Assembly (NCBI GenBank): GCA_019638255.1
Contig: JAHBUD010000001.1
Coordinates: 1,116,001-1,180,000, forward strand
Origin: Cyclobacteriaceae bacterium
Lineage (GTDB): Bacteria; Bacteroidota; Bacteroidia; Cytophagales; Cyclobacteriaceae
DNA length: 64,000 nucleotides
Direction: 5' to 3'
Part shown: one piece after another, positions 53,510 to 63,143 of the stretch
How positions within the stretch are numbered: position 1 is the first letter of the stretch
Layout: each line of letters begins with the position of its first letter
Notes under the pieces: model-generated
Databases searched by the model: none
What the model was told of the DNA's origin: nothing
Seen by the model: the letters and a program-made list of their open reading frames with translations, nothing else
Translations under genes and position numbers: made by a program

Positions 53510-53950
53510 ATGTTCAGTAGGTTATCTAAACTTCTATCAGATAAAGGATATTGGTATGCATTGGGCAAAGCATACAGTGGTAGTGATTGGCCGGACAACT
53601 ATACCAACGATGATAAACGTGGATTCTTTGGTTCCCATAGGCGATTCAGAGAATACCTAATGACAAGCGCGGAGCGAAGATATCTCGACTCGCTACCCAA
53701 AAAAGTGACAATCTACAGAGCGATGACCACCATAGAGCGAGAGTCCGGTGAATTCGGTATCAGCTGGACGTTGAGCAAGAAAGTGGCGGAATTTTTCGCG
53801 TACGAGTATCAGCGTTATGCCAGGTACCAGGATCATGAAAAGGTAATCCATACCCTTGAGGTCGATAAGGAAACGATTATCGCTTACTTCTCCGGTAGGA
53901 AGGAACGGGAGGTGATTTATAATCACTCGATGTATGATCTTCCATTTTGA
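53510..53950 (+). CDS. Possible ADP-ribosyltransferase-fold protein
   Basis: A 146-residue protein from the ATG at 53510 (MFSRLSKLLSDKGYW). The frame is open back to 53444, and a TTG at 53498 is an alternative. Three motifs stand in the order of R-S-E ADP-ribosyltransferases: Arg70 in VTIYRAM, Ser85 in FGISWTLSKKVAEFFA, and Glu132/Glu134 in SGRKEREVIY. The phrase SWTL...AEFFA, then a beta strand ending IIAYFSGR, is familiar from small bacterial proteins of this fold. A catalytic role is inference. A 27-codon frame at 53384 (METIITDSGRNKLVLVDSL) lies just upstream in another frame and might be a broken 5' part. The context is defence cargo. Confidence 0.5.
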   Translation: MFSRLSKLLSDKGYWYALGKAYSGSDWPDNYTNDDKRGFFGSHRRFREYLMTSAERRYLDSLPKKVTIYRAMTTIERESGEFGISWTLSKKVAEFFAYEYQRYARYQDHEKVIHTLEVDKETIIAYFSGRKEREVIYNHSMYDLPF

Positions 53951-54047
53951 AAACCAAAAGCGCCCTAATTGGTCTGAAAATGAAGGATTTTCAAGGGATT
54001 AACTTATATTGTAATGCAATTTTTGCCACCCTTACCTCGATTTTTAA

Positions 54048-57000
54048 ATGGAATTTCAAAAAGTACTTGATAAGTATCGCAAAATCTCCTTCTCTGAACG
54101 CGACAAAGGCGACCGTTTCGAACGGTTGATGCAGGCGTATCTAAAGACTGATCCAAAATATGCCTACCTGTTTAAGAAGGTGTGGTTATGGAACGAGTTC
54201 CCAGGGAAAGATGATCTGGGCGGTGGTGATACCGGAATTGATCTGGTTGCGCTTACTCATGACGGTGACTACTGGGCCATACAGTGCAAGTGCTTTCAGG
54301 AAACCACGACTATAGATAAGCCTGCCGTTGACTCGTTCCTATCAACTTCATCCAGGGAATTTCGTGGTGAAAATCTAAAGACTACAAAATTTTCCCAACG
54401 CCTTTGGATTTCAACCACCAATAAGTGGGGGCCTAATGCTACCGAATCGATCAAGAATCAGAATCCACCGGTAACCCGGTTGAATCTTTTCGAACTGCAA
54501 GAAGCGCCAGTTGATTGGGAGAAACTTGATCAGGGCATAAGCGGAGTACAGTCGCGGGTTACTGATCGTGAATTAAGACCGCACCAAAAAGAGGCGCTGG
54601 AGAAAACCAACAAGCACTTTAAGAAATTTGACCGCGGGAAATTGATCATGGCATGTGGTACGGGAAAAACATTCAATTCCCTCCGCATTGCTGAACATGA
54701 AACAAAGGGTAAAGGACACATTTTGTTCCTGGTTCCTTCGATAGCCTTGCTTGGCCAAACGCTTCGTGAGTGGACGGCATTTGCAAAGGAACCAATCAAT
54801 GCCATTTGCATTTGCTCCGATCCGGAAGTATCAAAGAAGAAATCGAAAAATGATGATAGCGATAACTTCAGCGTAGTTGATCTTGCGTTGCCTGCCTCTA
54901 CAGATGTGAAGGATATTGTTAGCCAATACAAGCACATCAAAGCGAATGGACACAAGGGAATGACGGTTGTGTTTTCCACTTACCAGTCTATCGAAGTTAT
55001 TGCCAAAGCGCAGAAGGAATTGATTAAGAGTAAAATCGGGATAGATGAGTTTGACTTGATCATCTGTGATGAAGCGCACCGAACTACGGGAGTAACAATC
55101 TCAGGTCAGGACGAATCGGCATTCACCAAAGTACATGATAATAAATTTCTGATTGCTAAGAAGCGTTTGTACATGACGGCCACGCCACGATTGTACAGTG
55201 ATGACGCGAAAAGCAAGGCAGCACAAGCTGAAGCCATTCTTTGCTCCATGGATGATGTCGCCATGTACGGAGAGGAAATTTACCGGATTGGGTTTGGCGA
55301 GGCGGTTGACAGGAACCTTCTTACTGACTACAAGGTTCTGATTCTTACACTCAGCGATAAAGATGTTCCTCCGGCAGTTCAGAAAATGATTGCCGATAGG
55401 GAAACCGAGATCAATACGGATGATGCATCAAAATTAATAGGCTGCATCAATGCACTCTCAAAGCAAATACTTGGTGATCATGGGATAATTAAGGAGAGCG
55501 ATCCTGCACCCATGCGCAGGGCAGTTGCCTTTTGCCAGAGCATTGCTGTCTCTCGCAAGATCACTTCGATTTTCAATACCGCTACCGATGCCTATATCAG
55601 TTCGCTTCCCGAAGAAAAGAAGGAACAAATGGTTTCTGTTGGTTCGAAGCATATTGATGGAACAATGTCAGCACCACAGCGCGATGAATTGCTTGGGTGG
55701 TTAAAGCAGGAGACTGAAGATGGTGAGTGCCGCGTGTTGACGAACGTGCGATGCCTAAGTGAAGGTGTCGATGTTCCGTCATTAGATGCTGTCATGTTTC
55801 TATCGGCACGCAACTCTCAGGTCGATGTTGTGCAGTCAGTTGGTCGGGTAATGCGAAGGGCACCTGGAAAGGATTATGGATACATTATTATTCCTGTTGT
55901 TATCCCTTCCGATGTGGAGCCTGAAAAAGCACTCGATGATAACGAGCGCTATAAAGTAGTATGGACAGTGCTTAATGCGCTCCGTGCGCATGACGATCGC
56001 TTTAATGCTACGGTTAATAAAATTGAATTAAACCGGAAACGGCCATCGCAAATTTTGGTGGGCAGACCTGAGTACTCTTTCGACAACCATGGTTTGCCCG
56101 TGGTGGCGGACGACCAGGCTGGCTACGGCAACAAAGACATCAGCCAACAGCTTGCCCTGCAGTTCGAGCAGCTACAAAACGTGGTGTTTGCCCGCATGGT
56201 GCAGAAGGTAGGCGACAAGCGCTACTGGGAACAGTGGGCAAAGAGCGTAGCCGAGATAGCGCAGCGACACGAGGAAAGAATTAACAGACTGATCGCTGAG
56301 AATAAGAAGTACAAACAAGCCTTTGAAAAATTCCTTACGGGTCTACAGAAGAACATCAATCCGAATATTGGAGAGAAAGACGCCATTGAAATGCTCTCAC
56401 AACATTTGATTACAGCACCCGTTTTTGAAGCATTGTTTGAAGGATATTCCTTTGTAAAGAACAACCCGATATCCAAAGCCATGCAAAACATGCTTACGCT
56501 ATTGGAAGAACAGGCATTGGAAAAGGATACCCAATCACTTGAAAAGTTCTACGCCAGTGTGCGCAAGCGTGCTGAGGGAATCGACAACTCAGAAGGCAAG
56601 CAGCGTATCATCCTGGAATTGTACGAGAAGTACTTCAAGACTGCGCTACCTAAGATGGTTGACCGACTTGGTATTGTGTACACACCGGTTGAGGTAGTGG
56701 ATTTCATTGTGCATTCCGTGAATGATGTTCTGAAAAAAGAATTTGACCGGAGCATTGGAGATGAGAATATTCACATCCTTGATCCGTTTACAGGCACTGG
56801 CACTTTTGTTACCCGACTGATTCAAAGCGGACTGATTGATAAGAAAAAATTACCACACAAGTACAAGAATGAAATCCATGCAAATGAAATTGTACTACTC
56901 GCATACTACATCGCAGCAGTAAACATTGAGAATGCCTTTCATGATGCGATGGGCGAAACTGATTACACAGCATTCGAGGGCATTTGTTTGACTGATACCT

Positions 57001-58928
57001 TTCAACTTGGAGAGACTGACGATGGCGAAAAGCTGTTCTCAGAAATGTTTCCGCAGAACTCCGCCCGTGTACAGCGACAAAAGAAGGCTCCTCTCCGCGT
57101 GATTATGGGTAACCCACCTTATTCCGTTGGCCAACGTTCTGCTAATGATAATTCTCAGAATCAACCGTACGAAAAGCTTGATGGAAGGATTTCGGCTACC
57201 TATGCTGCCTTAACTCAGGCTGTAAACAAGAATTCGCTTTATGATTCCTATATAAAGGCATTTCGATGGAGTACAGATAGGCTTGACAAAAATGGAGGAA
57301 TTATCTGTTTTGTTTCTAATGGCGCTTGGGTTGATGGGAACAGTTCAGATGGGTTCAGGAATAGTTTGGAGCGTGAGTTTAGTGCCATATACGTTTTTAA
57401 CTTGCGTGGAAATGCTCGCTCACAAGGAGAGATAAGGAGAAAGGAAGCTGGAAACGTATTCGGTTCAGGCTCCAGGACACCGATTGCAATAACTCTGCTG
57501 GTCAAGAACCCGAACAATAAAAATGATAAAGCTGAAATCTTCTATCATGATATCGGGGATTATTTAAGTCGCGAAGAGAAACTTACTATCATCAAGAAAT
57601 TTGAGTCAATAACTAATCCACAGTTGCCCTTCACCTTAATAGCTCCCAATGAGTATGGTGATTGGATTAGTCAAAGAAGTAATTCATTTGAATCGTTGAC
57701 TCCATTAGCTCCCGAAAAGAAGTTTGATCAAAGAACCAATTCGTTCTTTTGCCTTAATTCAATGGGTTTGGGAACAAGAAGAGATGCTTGGGTCGTGAAT
57801 TCCTCAAAAAAGGTTGTGCATTCGTCAATGAAACGAATGGTTGAATTTTACAATATGCAAGTAGATATTCTTGCACAAAAACGAAAAAAGGGAAGAGTTT
57901 CAAGTATCAATGATTTTATCGAGACCGACCCAAGTAAAATTAGTTGGTCGAGTAGTCTAATTGCACATTTGGAAAGGGGTAACAAGGCGCTCTTTGAACC
58001 AAAAAAAATTCGGACTGAATTATACCGACCATTTTTCAAACAGTGTTTATATCACGGTGATAAAATGATTCACCGAAGTGGACAGATAGCTGATATCTTT
58101 TTCAACTCTAAAGATAGAAACTTCTGCATTTGTATTTCAGGTATCGGTGTAACGAAAGAATTTTCCGCATTAATTATTGACACACCTCCCGATGAAGAAT
58201 TGACCGGTAAATCTCAATGCTTTCCACTATACTATTATGAGGAAAGGGCCAAACAGAGCAAGAGCTTATTCGATGATGATGGTGATTCGGAATATTTAAG
58301 GAGAGACGGAGTCAGTGATTTTATTTTTGAATCAGCAAGGAAACGGTATGGAAAGACCGTAACCAAGGAAGATATATTCTATTACGTGTATGGTTTCCTG
58401 CATAGTGCAGAGTACCGCGAGATATTTGCGAACGATCTAAAGAAAATGCTCCCACGTCTTCCTTTAGTGGAAGACGTTCGTGACTTCTGGGCTTTCAGCA
58501 AGGCTGGTCGTAAACTGGCAGACCTACATATAAACTATGAAAGTGTCGAGCCATACGATAAAGCCAAAGTCATTCTACCAGAAATTCAATATCAAATGGA
58601 TGCGTATGAATTCTACTCCGTAGAGAAGATGCGTTTCCCGAAGAAAGATCAGAAGGATACCATTCTCTACAACAGCAGAATTCGCATAGAGAACATACCT
58701 GCAAAAGCATACGAGTATGTTGTAAATGGCAAGAGCGCCATCGAGTGGATCATGGAGCGTTACCAGGTAACAGTACACAAAGATAGTGGCATCAAAAACG
58801 ATCCCAATGATTGGTCACGTGAAGTGGAGAAGCCAAGCTACATTTTGGACTTGCTGTTAAGCATTATCAACGTAAGTGTGCAGACGGTGGATATTGTTGA
58901 GGGATTGCCGAAGGTTAAGTTTGAGTAG
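54048..58928 (+). CDS. Type ISP single-chain restriction-modification enzyme
   Basis: A 1626-residue protein with all parts in one chain. First, an Mrr-like PD-(D/E)xK nuclease (about 1-160; GGGDTGIDLVAL and YWAIQCKCF give the catalytic D, Q and K). Next, an SF2 helicase/translocase (Walker A MACGTGKTFNS near 202, box II ICDEAHRTTG near 340, motif VI VVQSVGRVMRRAPGK near 595). Then an N6-adenine methyltransferase (motif I DPFTGTGTFVTRLI near 908, motif IV VIMGNPPYSV near 1018) and a C-terminal target-recognition region. This order is that of LlaBIII/LlaGI-type enzymes, which methylate their site and cut foreign DNA when two translocating enzymes meet. The reading frame is intact throughout. 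Confidence 0.93.
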   Translation: MEFQKVLDKYRKISFSERDKGDRFERLMQAYLKTDPKYAYLFKKVWLWNEFPGKDDLGGGDTGIDLVALTHDGDYWAIQCKCFQETTTIDKPAVDSFLSTSSREFRGENLKTTKFSQRLWISTTNKWGPNATESIKNQNPPVTRLNLFELQEAPVDWEKLDQGISGVQSRVTDRELRPHQKEALEKTNKHFKKFDRGKLIMACGTGKTFNSLRIAEHETKGKGHILFLVPSIALLGQTLREWTAFAKEPINAICICSDPEVSKKKSKNDDSDNFSVVDLALPASTDVKDIVSQYKHIKANGHKGMTVVFSTYQSIEVIAKAQKELIKSKIGIDEFDLIICDEAHRTTGVTISGQDESAFTKVHDNKFLIAKKRLYMTATPRLYSDDAKSKAAQAEAILCSMDDVAMYGEEIYRIGFGEAVDRNLLTDYKVLILTLSDKDVPPAVQKMIADRETEINTDDASKLIGCINALSKQILGDHGIIKESDPAPMRRAVAFCQSIAVSRKITSIFNTATDAYISSLPEEKKEQMVSVGSKHIDGTMSAPQRDELLGWLKQETEDGECRVLTNVRCLSEGVDVPSLDAVMFLSARNSQVDVVQSVGRVMRRAPGKDYGYIIIPVVIPSDVEPEKALDDNERYKVVWTVLNALRAHDDRFNATVNKIELNRKRPSQILVGRPEYSFDNHGLPVVADDQAGYGNKDISQQLALQFEQLQNVVFARMVQKVGDKRYWEQWAKSVAEIAQRHEERINRLIAENKKYKQAFEKFLTGLQKNINPNIGEKDAIEMLSQHLITAPVFEALFEGYSFVKNNPISKAMQNMLTLLEEQALEKDTQSLEKFYASVRKRAEGIDNSEGKQRIILELYEKYFKTALPKMVDRLGIVYTPVEVVDFIVHSVNDVLKKEFDRSIGDENIHILDPFTGTGTFVTRLIQSGLIDKKKLPHKYKNEIHANEIVLLAYYIAAVNIENAFHDAMGETDYTAFEGICLTDTFQLGETDDGEKLFSEMFPQNSARVQRQKKAPLRVIMGNPPYSVGQRSANDNSQNQPYEKLDGRISATYAALTQAVNKNSLYDSYIKAFRWSTDRLDKNGGIICFVSNGAWVDGNSSDGFRNSLEREFSAIYVFNLRGNARSQGEIRRKEAGNVFGSGSRTPIAITLLVKNPNNKNDKAEIFYHDIGDYLSREEKLTIIKKFESITNPQLPFTLIAPNEYGDWISQRSNSFESLTPLAPEKKFDQRTNSFFCLNSMGLGTRRDAWVVNSSKKVVHSSMKRMVEFYNMQVDILAQKRKKGRVSSINDFIETDPSKISWSSSLIAHLERGNKALFEPKKIRTELYRPFFKQCLYHGDKMIHRSGQIADIFFNSKDRNFCICISGIGVTKEFSALIIDTPPDEELTGKSQCFPLYYYEERAKQSKSLFDDDGDSEYLRRDGVSDFIFESARKRYGKTVTKEDIFYYVYGFLHSAEYREIFANDLKKMLPRLPLVEDVRDFWAFSKAGRKLADLHINYESVEPYDKAKVILPEIQYQMDAYEFYSVEKMRFPKKDQKDTILYNSRIRIENIPAKAYEYVVNGKSAIEWIMERYQVTVHKDSGIKNDPNDWSREVEKPSYILDLLLSIINVSVQTVDIVEGLPKVKFE

Positions 58929-58932
58929 AACT

Positions 58933-59166
58933 ATGAAGAACTTATTATATCTGCATGAAGCAGTTGCCGTTGTCTTACTCAGCAAGCCTGACAGAACAGC
59001 CACGTTTGAAGAGATAGCGAAAGAAGTAGAGAAGAGAAATCTATTCCCTAACCGGAAAGGTGGAATTGAATTGTCAGAGCAAATTCGCTTGAGGACTTCA
59101 ATTTCGTCCAGTCGATATAAATCTTGGTTTTATTTTACGAAGCCGGATATTTTGAAATTGAAATAA
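58933..59166 (+). CDS. Small winged-helix-like partner of the type ISP enzyme
   Basis: A 77-residue protein starting at the ATG at 58933, four bases after the restriction enzyme stop. The longer frame from 58876 lies inside that gene. The sequence reads LHEAVAVVLLSKPDRTATFEEIAKEVEKRNL (LHEAVAVVLL, then ATFEEIAKEVEKR), then PNRKGGIELSEQIRLR and YKSWFYFTKPDILKL. Helix-helix-helix then wing fits HARE-HTH/winged-helix modules often linked to restriction systems. It may bind DNA to regulate the enzyme or help recognition. No catalytic residues are seen. Confidence 0.6.
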   Translation: MKNLLYLHEAVAVVLLSKPDRTATFEEIAKEVEKRNLFPNRKGGIELSEQIRLRTSISSSRYKSWFYFTKPDILKLK

Positions 59167-59225
59167 CAACATCAGTGAACGTTCTAGGCTGATTGATAGC
59201 TATTATGTTTAATTAACTTGTAAGT

Positions 59226-61157
59226 ATGGAATTATTATTCCTATGGATCGAAAACTTCAGGGGTATTGAAAAACAGCCCTTTAATTTTAGCTCTATACTG
59301 AACTTTACTGTAAAAGTCGCAAGTGATTCGAGTGAACTTCGTCCGAGTTACATTGTTGAAGTGAATCCTAATTCTGAATTTGTCTCTCTCTTCCCCGAAA
59401 ACATTTCAAATATCACTGGTATTATTGGAAAGAATGGCACGGGAAAGTCATCCTTGCTTCACTGTTTGAAATTGATGGCTGGCCAGCTTGCAAGATTGAC
59501 GAGTCCTCTAATTTTTTCAATTCTTGATCGTAAGACAAATCGCGTCTTGACTTATTATTATTCGGAAGGTGGTATTAAAGAAATGTTGCCATTGAATGTT
59601 TCAATAGTCGCACCTGATCTAGCTCTTGGTAATAAATTTGTTATATCTGAAGCAAAGCCATATTCAATTAACAGACTCCAGGGTGAAAAGGGCTCCATAA
59701 ATGGTTTGGATTTTGACTTTAAAGACATTAGTACTTGCTTCTATTCCAATTCATTTGACAGTCATAGAGAAGTGATTTATGACGGGATAATTAACATATC
59801 AAGCAATTATAAGATTGATGAATTTTTAAAAACATATCTAAGAAGGGAAATTGAAAAGGAAAAAAAGAGGAAGAAAACTGAAGAGCGCGAAATCACTTTA
59901 TGGCCTTCCCACATTGCCGAATTTCATAAGCTTGAAGTGAGGTCAACGCTTAGATTTTTGGCGTATGCTAATAGAAGGAAAAAGGGATTAATCCCAGATT
60001 TGCCCAAATCGATTATAGTAAATTTCAACTTTGATGACTATGAGTCAATCATAAGCAAAGGGTCATTGGAGTATTCTTTGTCGAATACCATCAAGAAAAT
60101 TCACGAACAATCGTCTAAGATTATTTTTCAGGAAAAAAACGAAATCGAACGCTTCTACAATTTAATCCTATTATGTACTCTCTACTATTACGTTCGTTGG
60201 AATATGAAAGATAGACGCTCTTCAATATTAGAGAATCAAATTCCTGCTTTAGAAAATCTTTCGAATCAATTTAGTTTCGAACACTTACAAAGGATTTTGG
60301 TCGAGGTCCCCAAGCGCTCTACAATTTCGGGAATCAATGTAACGAGACATGTTATCAGTGATCAATTTTATAACAGTCTAAAAAAGGTAGAGTTCATCTC
60401 AGATGGAGGGCCGAATCAAAAATCCAGATTTGAATTTAAAATTAACAATTCACTTTGGCCGGTCTTGTCTGCTGTATACAACCTAAGTTATGTTGATGCT
60501 ATAACCTTTATAGATTATGAGTGGAATGGTGGACTCAGCAGTGGCGAAGAAGCCTTCCTTAAACACTTCTCTAGGTTAAATGACATACGGTCTCGAATCA
60601 AGAGTGATACACTTTGGCTTTTAATAGACGAAGGAGACCTATACTTTCATCCGCAATGGCAAAAAGGCTATTTAGACAATTTACTTACATACATATCCTT
60701 CTTGTTTCATAACAAGAGCGTTCAAATAATTCTGACAACACATTCACCATTTATAGTATCTGACTTACCAAAACAGAATCTCATCTTTCTTACAAAGAGA
60801 GATGGCAAGTGCGTAGTAGCTGATGAAAAGCTTCAAAGCGAAACTTTTGGCGCTAATATTCACGAGTTATTTAGTAATTCCTTTTTCATTCATGATGGCT
60901 TGATGGGCGACTTCGCCAAAAACAAAATCAATGAATTGATGGATTGGTGCAACTCTAATAAACGCCCAAACCAAAAGAAAATAGTTTACTACAAGTCATT
61001 AGTGAAAATAATTGGTGAACCGCTGATTAGGTATAAGCTTTTGGAAATGATTGCAGCTAAAACTGGTGAGAATACTGAAACAGCAAGACTTCGCTCACAA
61101 AGAGCTGAGATTGACAGACGACTTAAAGAAATAGGAAATGATTCAAATAAAAAGTGA
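59226..61157 (+). CDS. ABC/SMC-type ATPase, PtuA-like component of a Septu-like defence system
   Basis: A 643-residue ATPase. It opens MELLFLWIENFRGIEKQPF, the usual AAA15/AAA21 opening. Walker A is GKNGTGKS at 68-75. The signature-type loop is GLSSGEEAFLKHFSRL near 435, Walker B is LWLLIDEGDLYFHP near 462, and the switch histidine is in LTTHSPFIVSD near 502. The middle (about 200-400) is long and basic. It overlaps the HNH gene by 20 bases. An ATPase followed by an HNH protein is the Septu (PtuA/PtuB) layout; related pairs also occur with retrons. It should sense infection and license the nuclease. The Septu assignment is from architecture. Confidence 0.75.
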   Translation: MELLFLWIENFRGIEKQPFNFSSILNFTVKVASDSSELRPSYIVEVNPNSEFVSLFPENISNITGIIGKNGTGKSSLLHCLKLMAGQLARLTSPLIFSILDRKTNRVLTYYYSEGGIKEMLPLNVSIVAPDLALGNKFVISEAKPYSINRLQGEKGSINGLDFDFKDISTCFYSNSFDSHREVIYDGIINISSNYKIDEFLKTYLRREIEKEKKRKKTEEREITLWPSHIAEFHKLEVRSTLRFLAYANRRKKGLIPDLPKSIIVNFNFDDYESIISKGSLEYSLSNTIKKIHEQSSKIIFQEKNEIERFYNLILLCTLYYYVRWNMKDRRSSILENQIPALENLSNQFSFEHLQRILVEVPKRSTISGINVTRHVISDQFYNSLKKVEFISDGGPNQKSRFEFKINNSLWPVLSAVYNLSYVDAITFIDYEWNGGLSSGEEAFLKHFSRLNDIRSRIKSDTLWLLIDEGDLYFHPQWQKGYLDNLLTYISFLFHNKSVQIILTTHSPFIVSDLPKQNLIFLTKRDGKCVVADEKLQSETFGANIHELFSNSFFIHDGLMGDFAKNKINELMDWCNSNKRPNQKKIVYYKSLVKIIGEPLIRYKLLEMIAAKTGENTETARLRSQRAEIDRRLKEIGNDSNKK

Positions 61158-62097
61158 TATTCTTCGTAACCTGGATAATATTAACCAAGAACATTGCGAC
61201 TTATTGAAGCCAGGGATTCTTCTAAAAGTTGGGCAGTTAAAAATCAGACAATCACAATTTATTACATCTAACATTGATGATATACTAAAAAGTAAGCCAG
61301 CTGATCTATTTAGACTAGGAAAGGAGTACAAAGATTATTGCACGGCAAAAGGGCGCGGGGCTCTTAAAAATTATAACAGAGGTCTTGCTTATGTATTCAA
61401 CTATAAAAAGTTCTCTGCAAAGTCAGACACTGAGTACCGAGCTTATGCACTTGCTAGAAAATTAAAGGTTAACACCTGCCCCTACTGTAACCGAAATTAT
61501 ACAGTAACAGTTGAACGTGGAAAAAAGCAAATCGTGCGTCCAGACTTTGACCATTTCTTTCCAAAGTCACAATATCCTTTATTTTCACTGTCATTCTACA
61601 ACTTAATTCCAAGTTGTTTGGTTTGCAATCGAACTATAAAAGGTCAGCAAAAAGTTGTATATGGTAAATACATTCATCCGTATGAAGAGGGTTTTGGTGA
61701 TAGCTTGAAAATAAATTATAAACCTCTCGACCCTGACAGTGCTCTTGGTATAAGAGATAACTATGAAATAGAAATTATCTTAGATTCATCGGATAAAGCA
61801 AAAAGATGTGACAAAAGCTTTACTCTCTTCCGGTTAAAAGAATTATATGAAGAGAGTCATAACAATGAAATAGCAGACATTATTTATAAACATCATGTTT
61901 CAAATGGTCGATATCTGGAGAATCTAAGAAACATGTTCCCCCAGCTAGCCACTATTGATGAGTTGTATAAACTAGCATTCGGAAATTATTTTGATGAAAC
62001 CCATCATTTTAAAAGACCTTTGTCTAAGTTGACTCGTGACATCGTTGAACAGCTTGTATTCGTAAATCCTTTTGCACCAGTACTTCCAACCCCATGA
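61138..62097 (+). CDS. HNH nuclease, PtuB-like component
   Basis: A 319-residue protein. The HNH-zinc core has Cys114 and Cys117 in NTCPYCNRNYTV, the catalytic-type DFDHFFPKSQYP near 140, and the second zinc pair in SCLVCNRTIKG near 160. The asparagine in FYNLIPSC completes H-N-H. The N-terminal 110 residues are helical and charged; the C-terminal 130 are specific to this family. It starts inside the end of the ATPase gene, so the two are made together. The likely role is degrading invading or host nucleic acid when released by the ATPase. Confidence 0.78.
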   Translation: MIQIKSDILRNLDNINQEHCDLLKPGILLKVGQLKIRQSQFITSNIDDILKSKPADLFRLGKEYKDYCTAKGRGALKNYNRGLAYVFNYKKFSAKSDTEYRAYALARKLKVNTCPYCNRNYTVTVERGKKQIVRPDFDHFFPKSQYPLFSLSFYNLIPSCLVCNRTIKGQQKVVYGKYIHPYEEGFGDSLKINYKPLDPDSALGIRDNYEIEIILDSSDKAKRCDKSFTLFRLKELYEESHNNEIADIIYKHHVSNGRYLENLRNMFPQLATIDELYKLAFGNYFDETHHFKRPLSKLTRDIVEQLVFVNPFAPVLPTP

Positions 62098-62140
62098 TTC
62101 GATCTAAAAAATAAATGAGATTAATATTTCAGCGCCAACC

Positions 62141-62884
62141 ATGAAAACTTTTATTGCATATTTTGACTACTTGGGGTTCAAGGATTTTATAATGAAAAAT
62201 GACCTGGACTATCAAAAGCAAGTCATGCGTTTCATTTATCGAGACATCGAACTAGCGCTAAGTAAACGAAAAACAAAGGACGGTAAATACGGTCGTATAG
62301 CCGATCTGAGTAATCTAAAAATTAGTTGTGTCAATTTCTCTGACACTGTTGTGTTTTGGACAAATGATAACTCTCTTGCCTCACTAGTTGACTTACTTGA
62401 AACAAGCTACGTCTTTAATTGGCGGCAAAACCTTTTTACTTTTCCGGTAAGGGGCGCTCTATTCTACGGTGAAATATTCCATTCAGATTTTCGAGAACGA
62501 AGCGCTTTTGAAGGCCTTTATAATGTTAATAGCGTTTACGGAAAGGGAATTGTTGATGCGTATTTGAAAGCTGAAACTCTTGATTGGGCAGGAACTGCAA
62601 TCGACAAGAATGTAATTGATTTCATGAAAGACGAAAGGGCGGATTTGACGATGACTCTTGAACGTTTTGCAAAAGAATACTCAATTCCATACAAGGAAGG
62701 GAGGACTCTGCAAGAATACGCGCTTAAAATTGTTGAGGGTGGATTAAATAGTGTGGCCTTTGAGAATCTTAAAAACAACATTACCAGGAATTTTCAGGAA
62801 CATAATAAGGATATTAACCATCCCTCTGCTCTAAGGAAGTTGGAGAATACGATAAAATACCTTTCAACTTTTATTACGTCTTAA
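62141..62884 (+). CDS. Class III nucleotide-cyclase-like protein next to the ATPase-HNH pair
   Basis: A 247-residue protein. The motifs follow the order of the class III cyclase core. Asp9 is in IAYFDYLGFKDFI (first metal aspartate) and Asp68 in CVNFSDTVVFW (second). Then PVRGALFYGEI (about 102-112) and YGKGIVDAYLKAETL (133-147) with GTAID match the dimerisation/active-site loops. The usual transition-state Asn and Arg are not obvious (IVDAYLKAE), so activity is uncertain. Pycsar antiphage cyclases belong to this fold. It starts 43 bases after the HNH stop and is probably cotranscribed. A degenerate cyclase or a polymerase-like relative is the alternative. Confidence 0.5.
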   Translation: MKTFIAYFDYLGFKDFIMKNDLDYQKQVMRFIYRDIELALSKRKTKDGKYGRIADLSNLKISCVNFSDTVVFWTNDNSLASLVDLLETSYVFNWRQNLFTFPVRGALFYGEIFHSDFRERSAFEGLYNVNSVYGKGIVDAYLKAETLDWAGTAIDKNVIDFMKDERADLTMTLERFAKEYSIPYKEGRTLQEYALKIVEGGLNSVAFENLKNNITRNFQEHNKDINHPSALRKLENTIKYLSTFITS

Positions 62885-63143
62885 TTATTGCCAACCCTTA
62901 TCTAAGGTAGTGTTAGTGGTATACTTGCGCGGTGCTGCTCGGATGATTTTCTTGCAGGGATGAAATTTATTCCCAGCACCTATTTTCAATACCTGACTTT
63001 TTCCTTTGGCTTTCCTTTCCACAAGGCTCGAACTGGGCTTGGAATATTTCTGAATAGGTCAGAATTCAAGGAGAATGCCTTCCTGAACTTCGGAGATACC
63101 TTTCTTCAATCCGCAATTATATGTTGATACCCTAAACCATACT
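62885..63143. other. Intergenic stretch without recognised genes
   Basis: About 260 bases. No tRNA, no long frame and no strong hairpin was found. It contains TTCAATACCTGAC near 62988, a partial match to the TTAAATACCTG word of the element, and ends just before the ATG at 63144. It probably holds the promoter of the next gene. Confidence 0.5.

Noticed and set aside
62885..63143. Possible small RNA or gene between the cyclase-like gene and the 63144 gene
   Set aside because: No stable structure, terminator or frame with protein-like composition could be supported.
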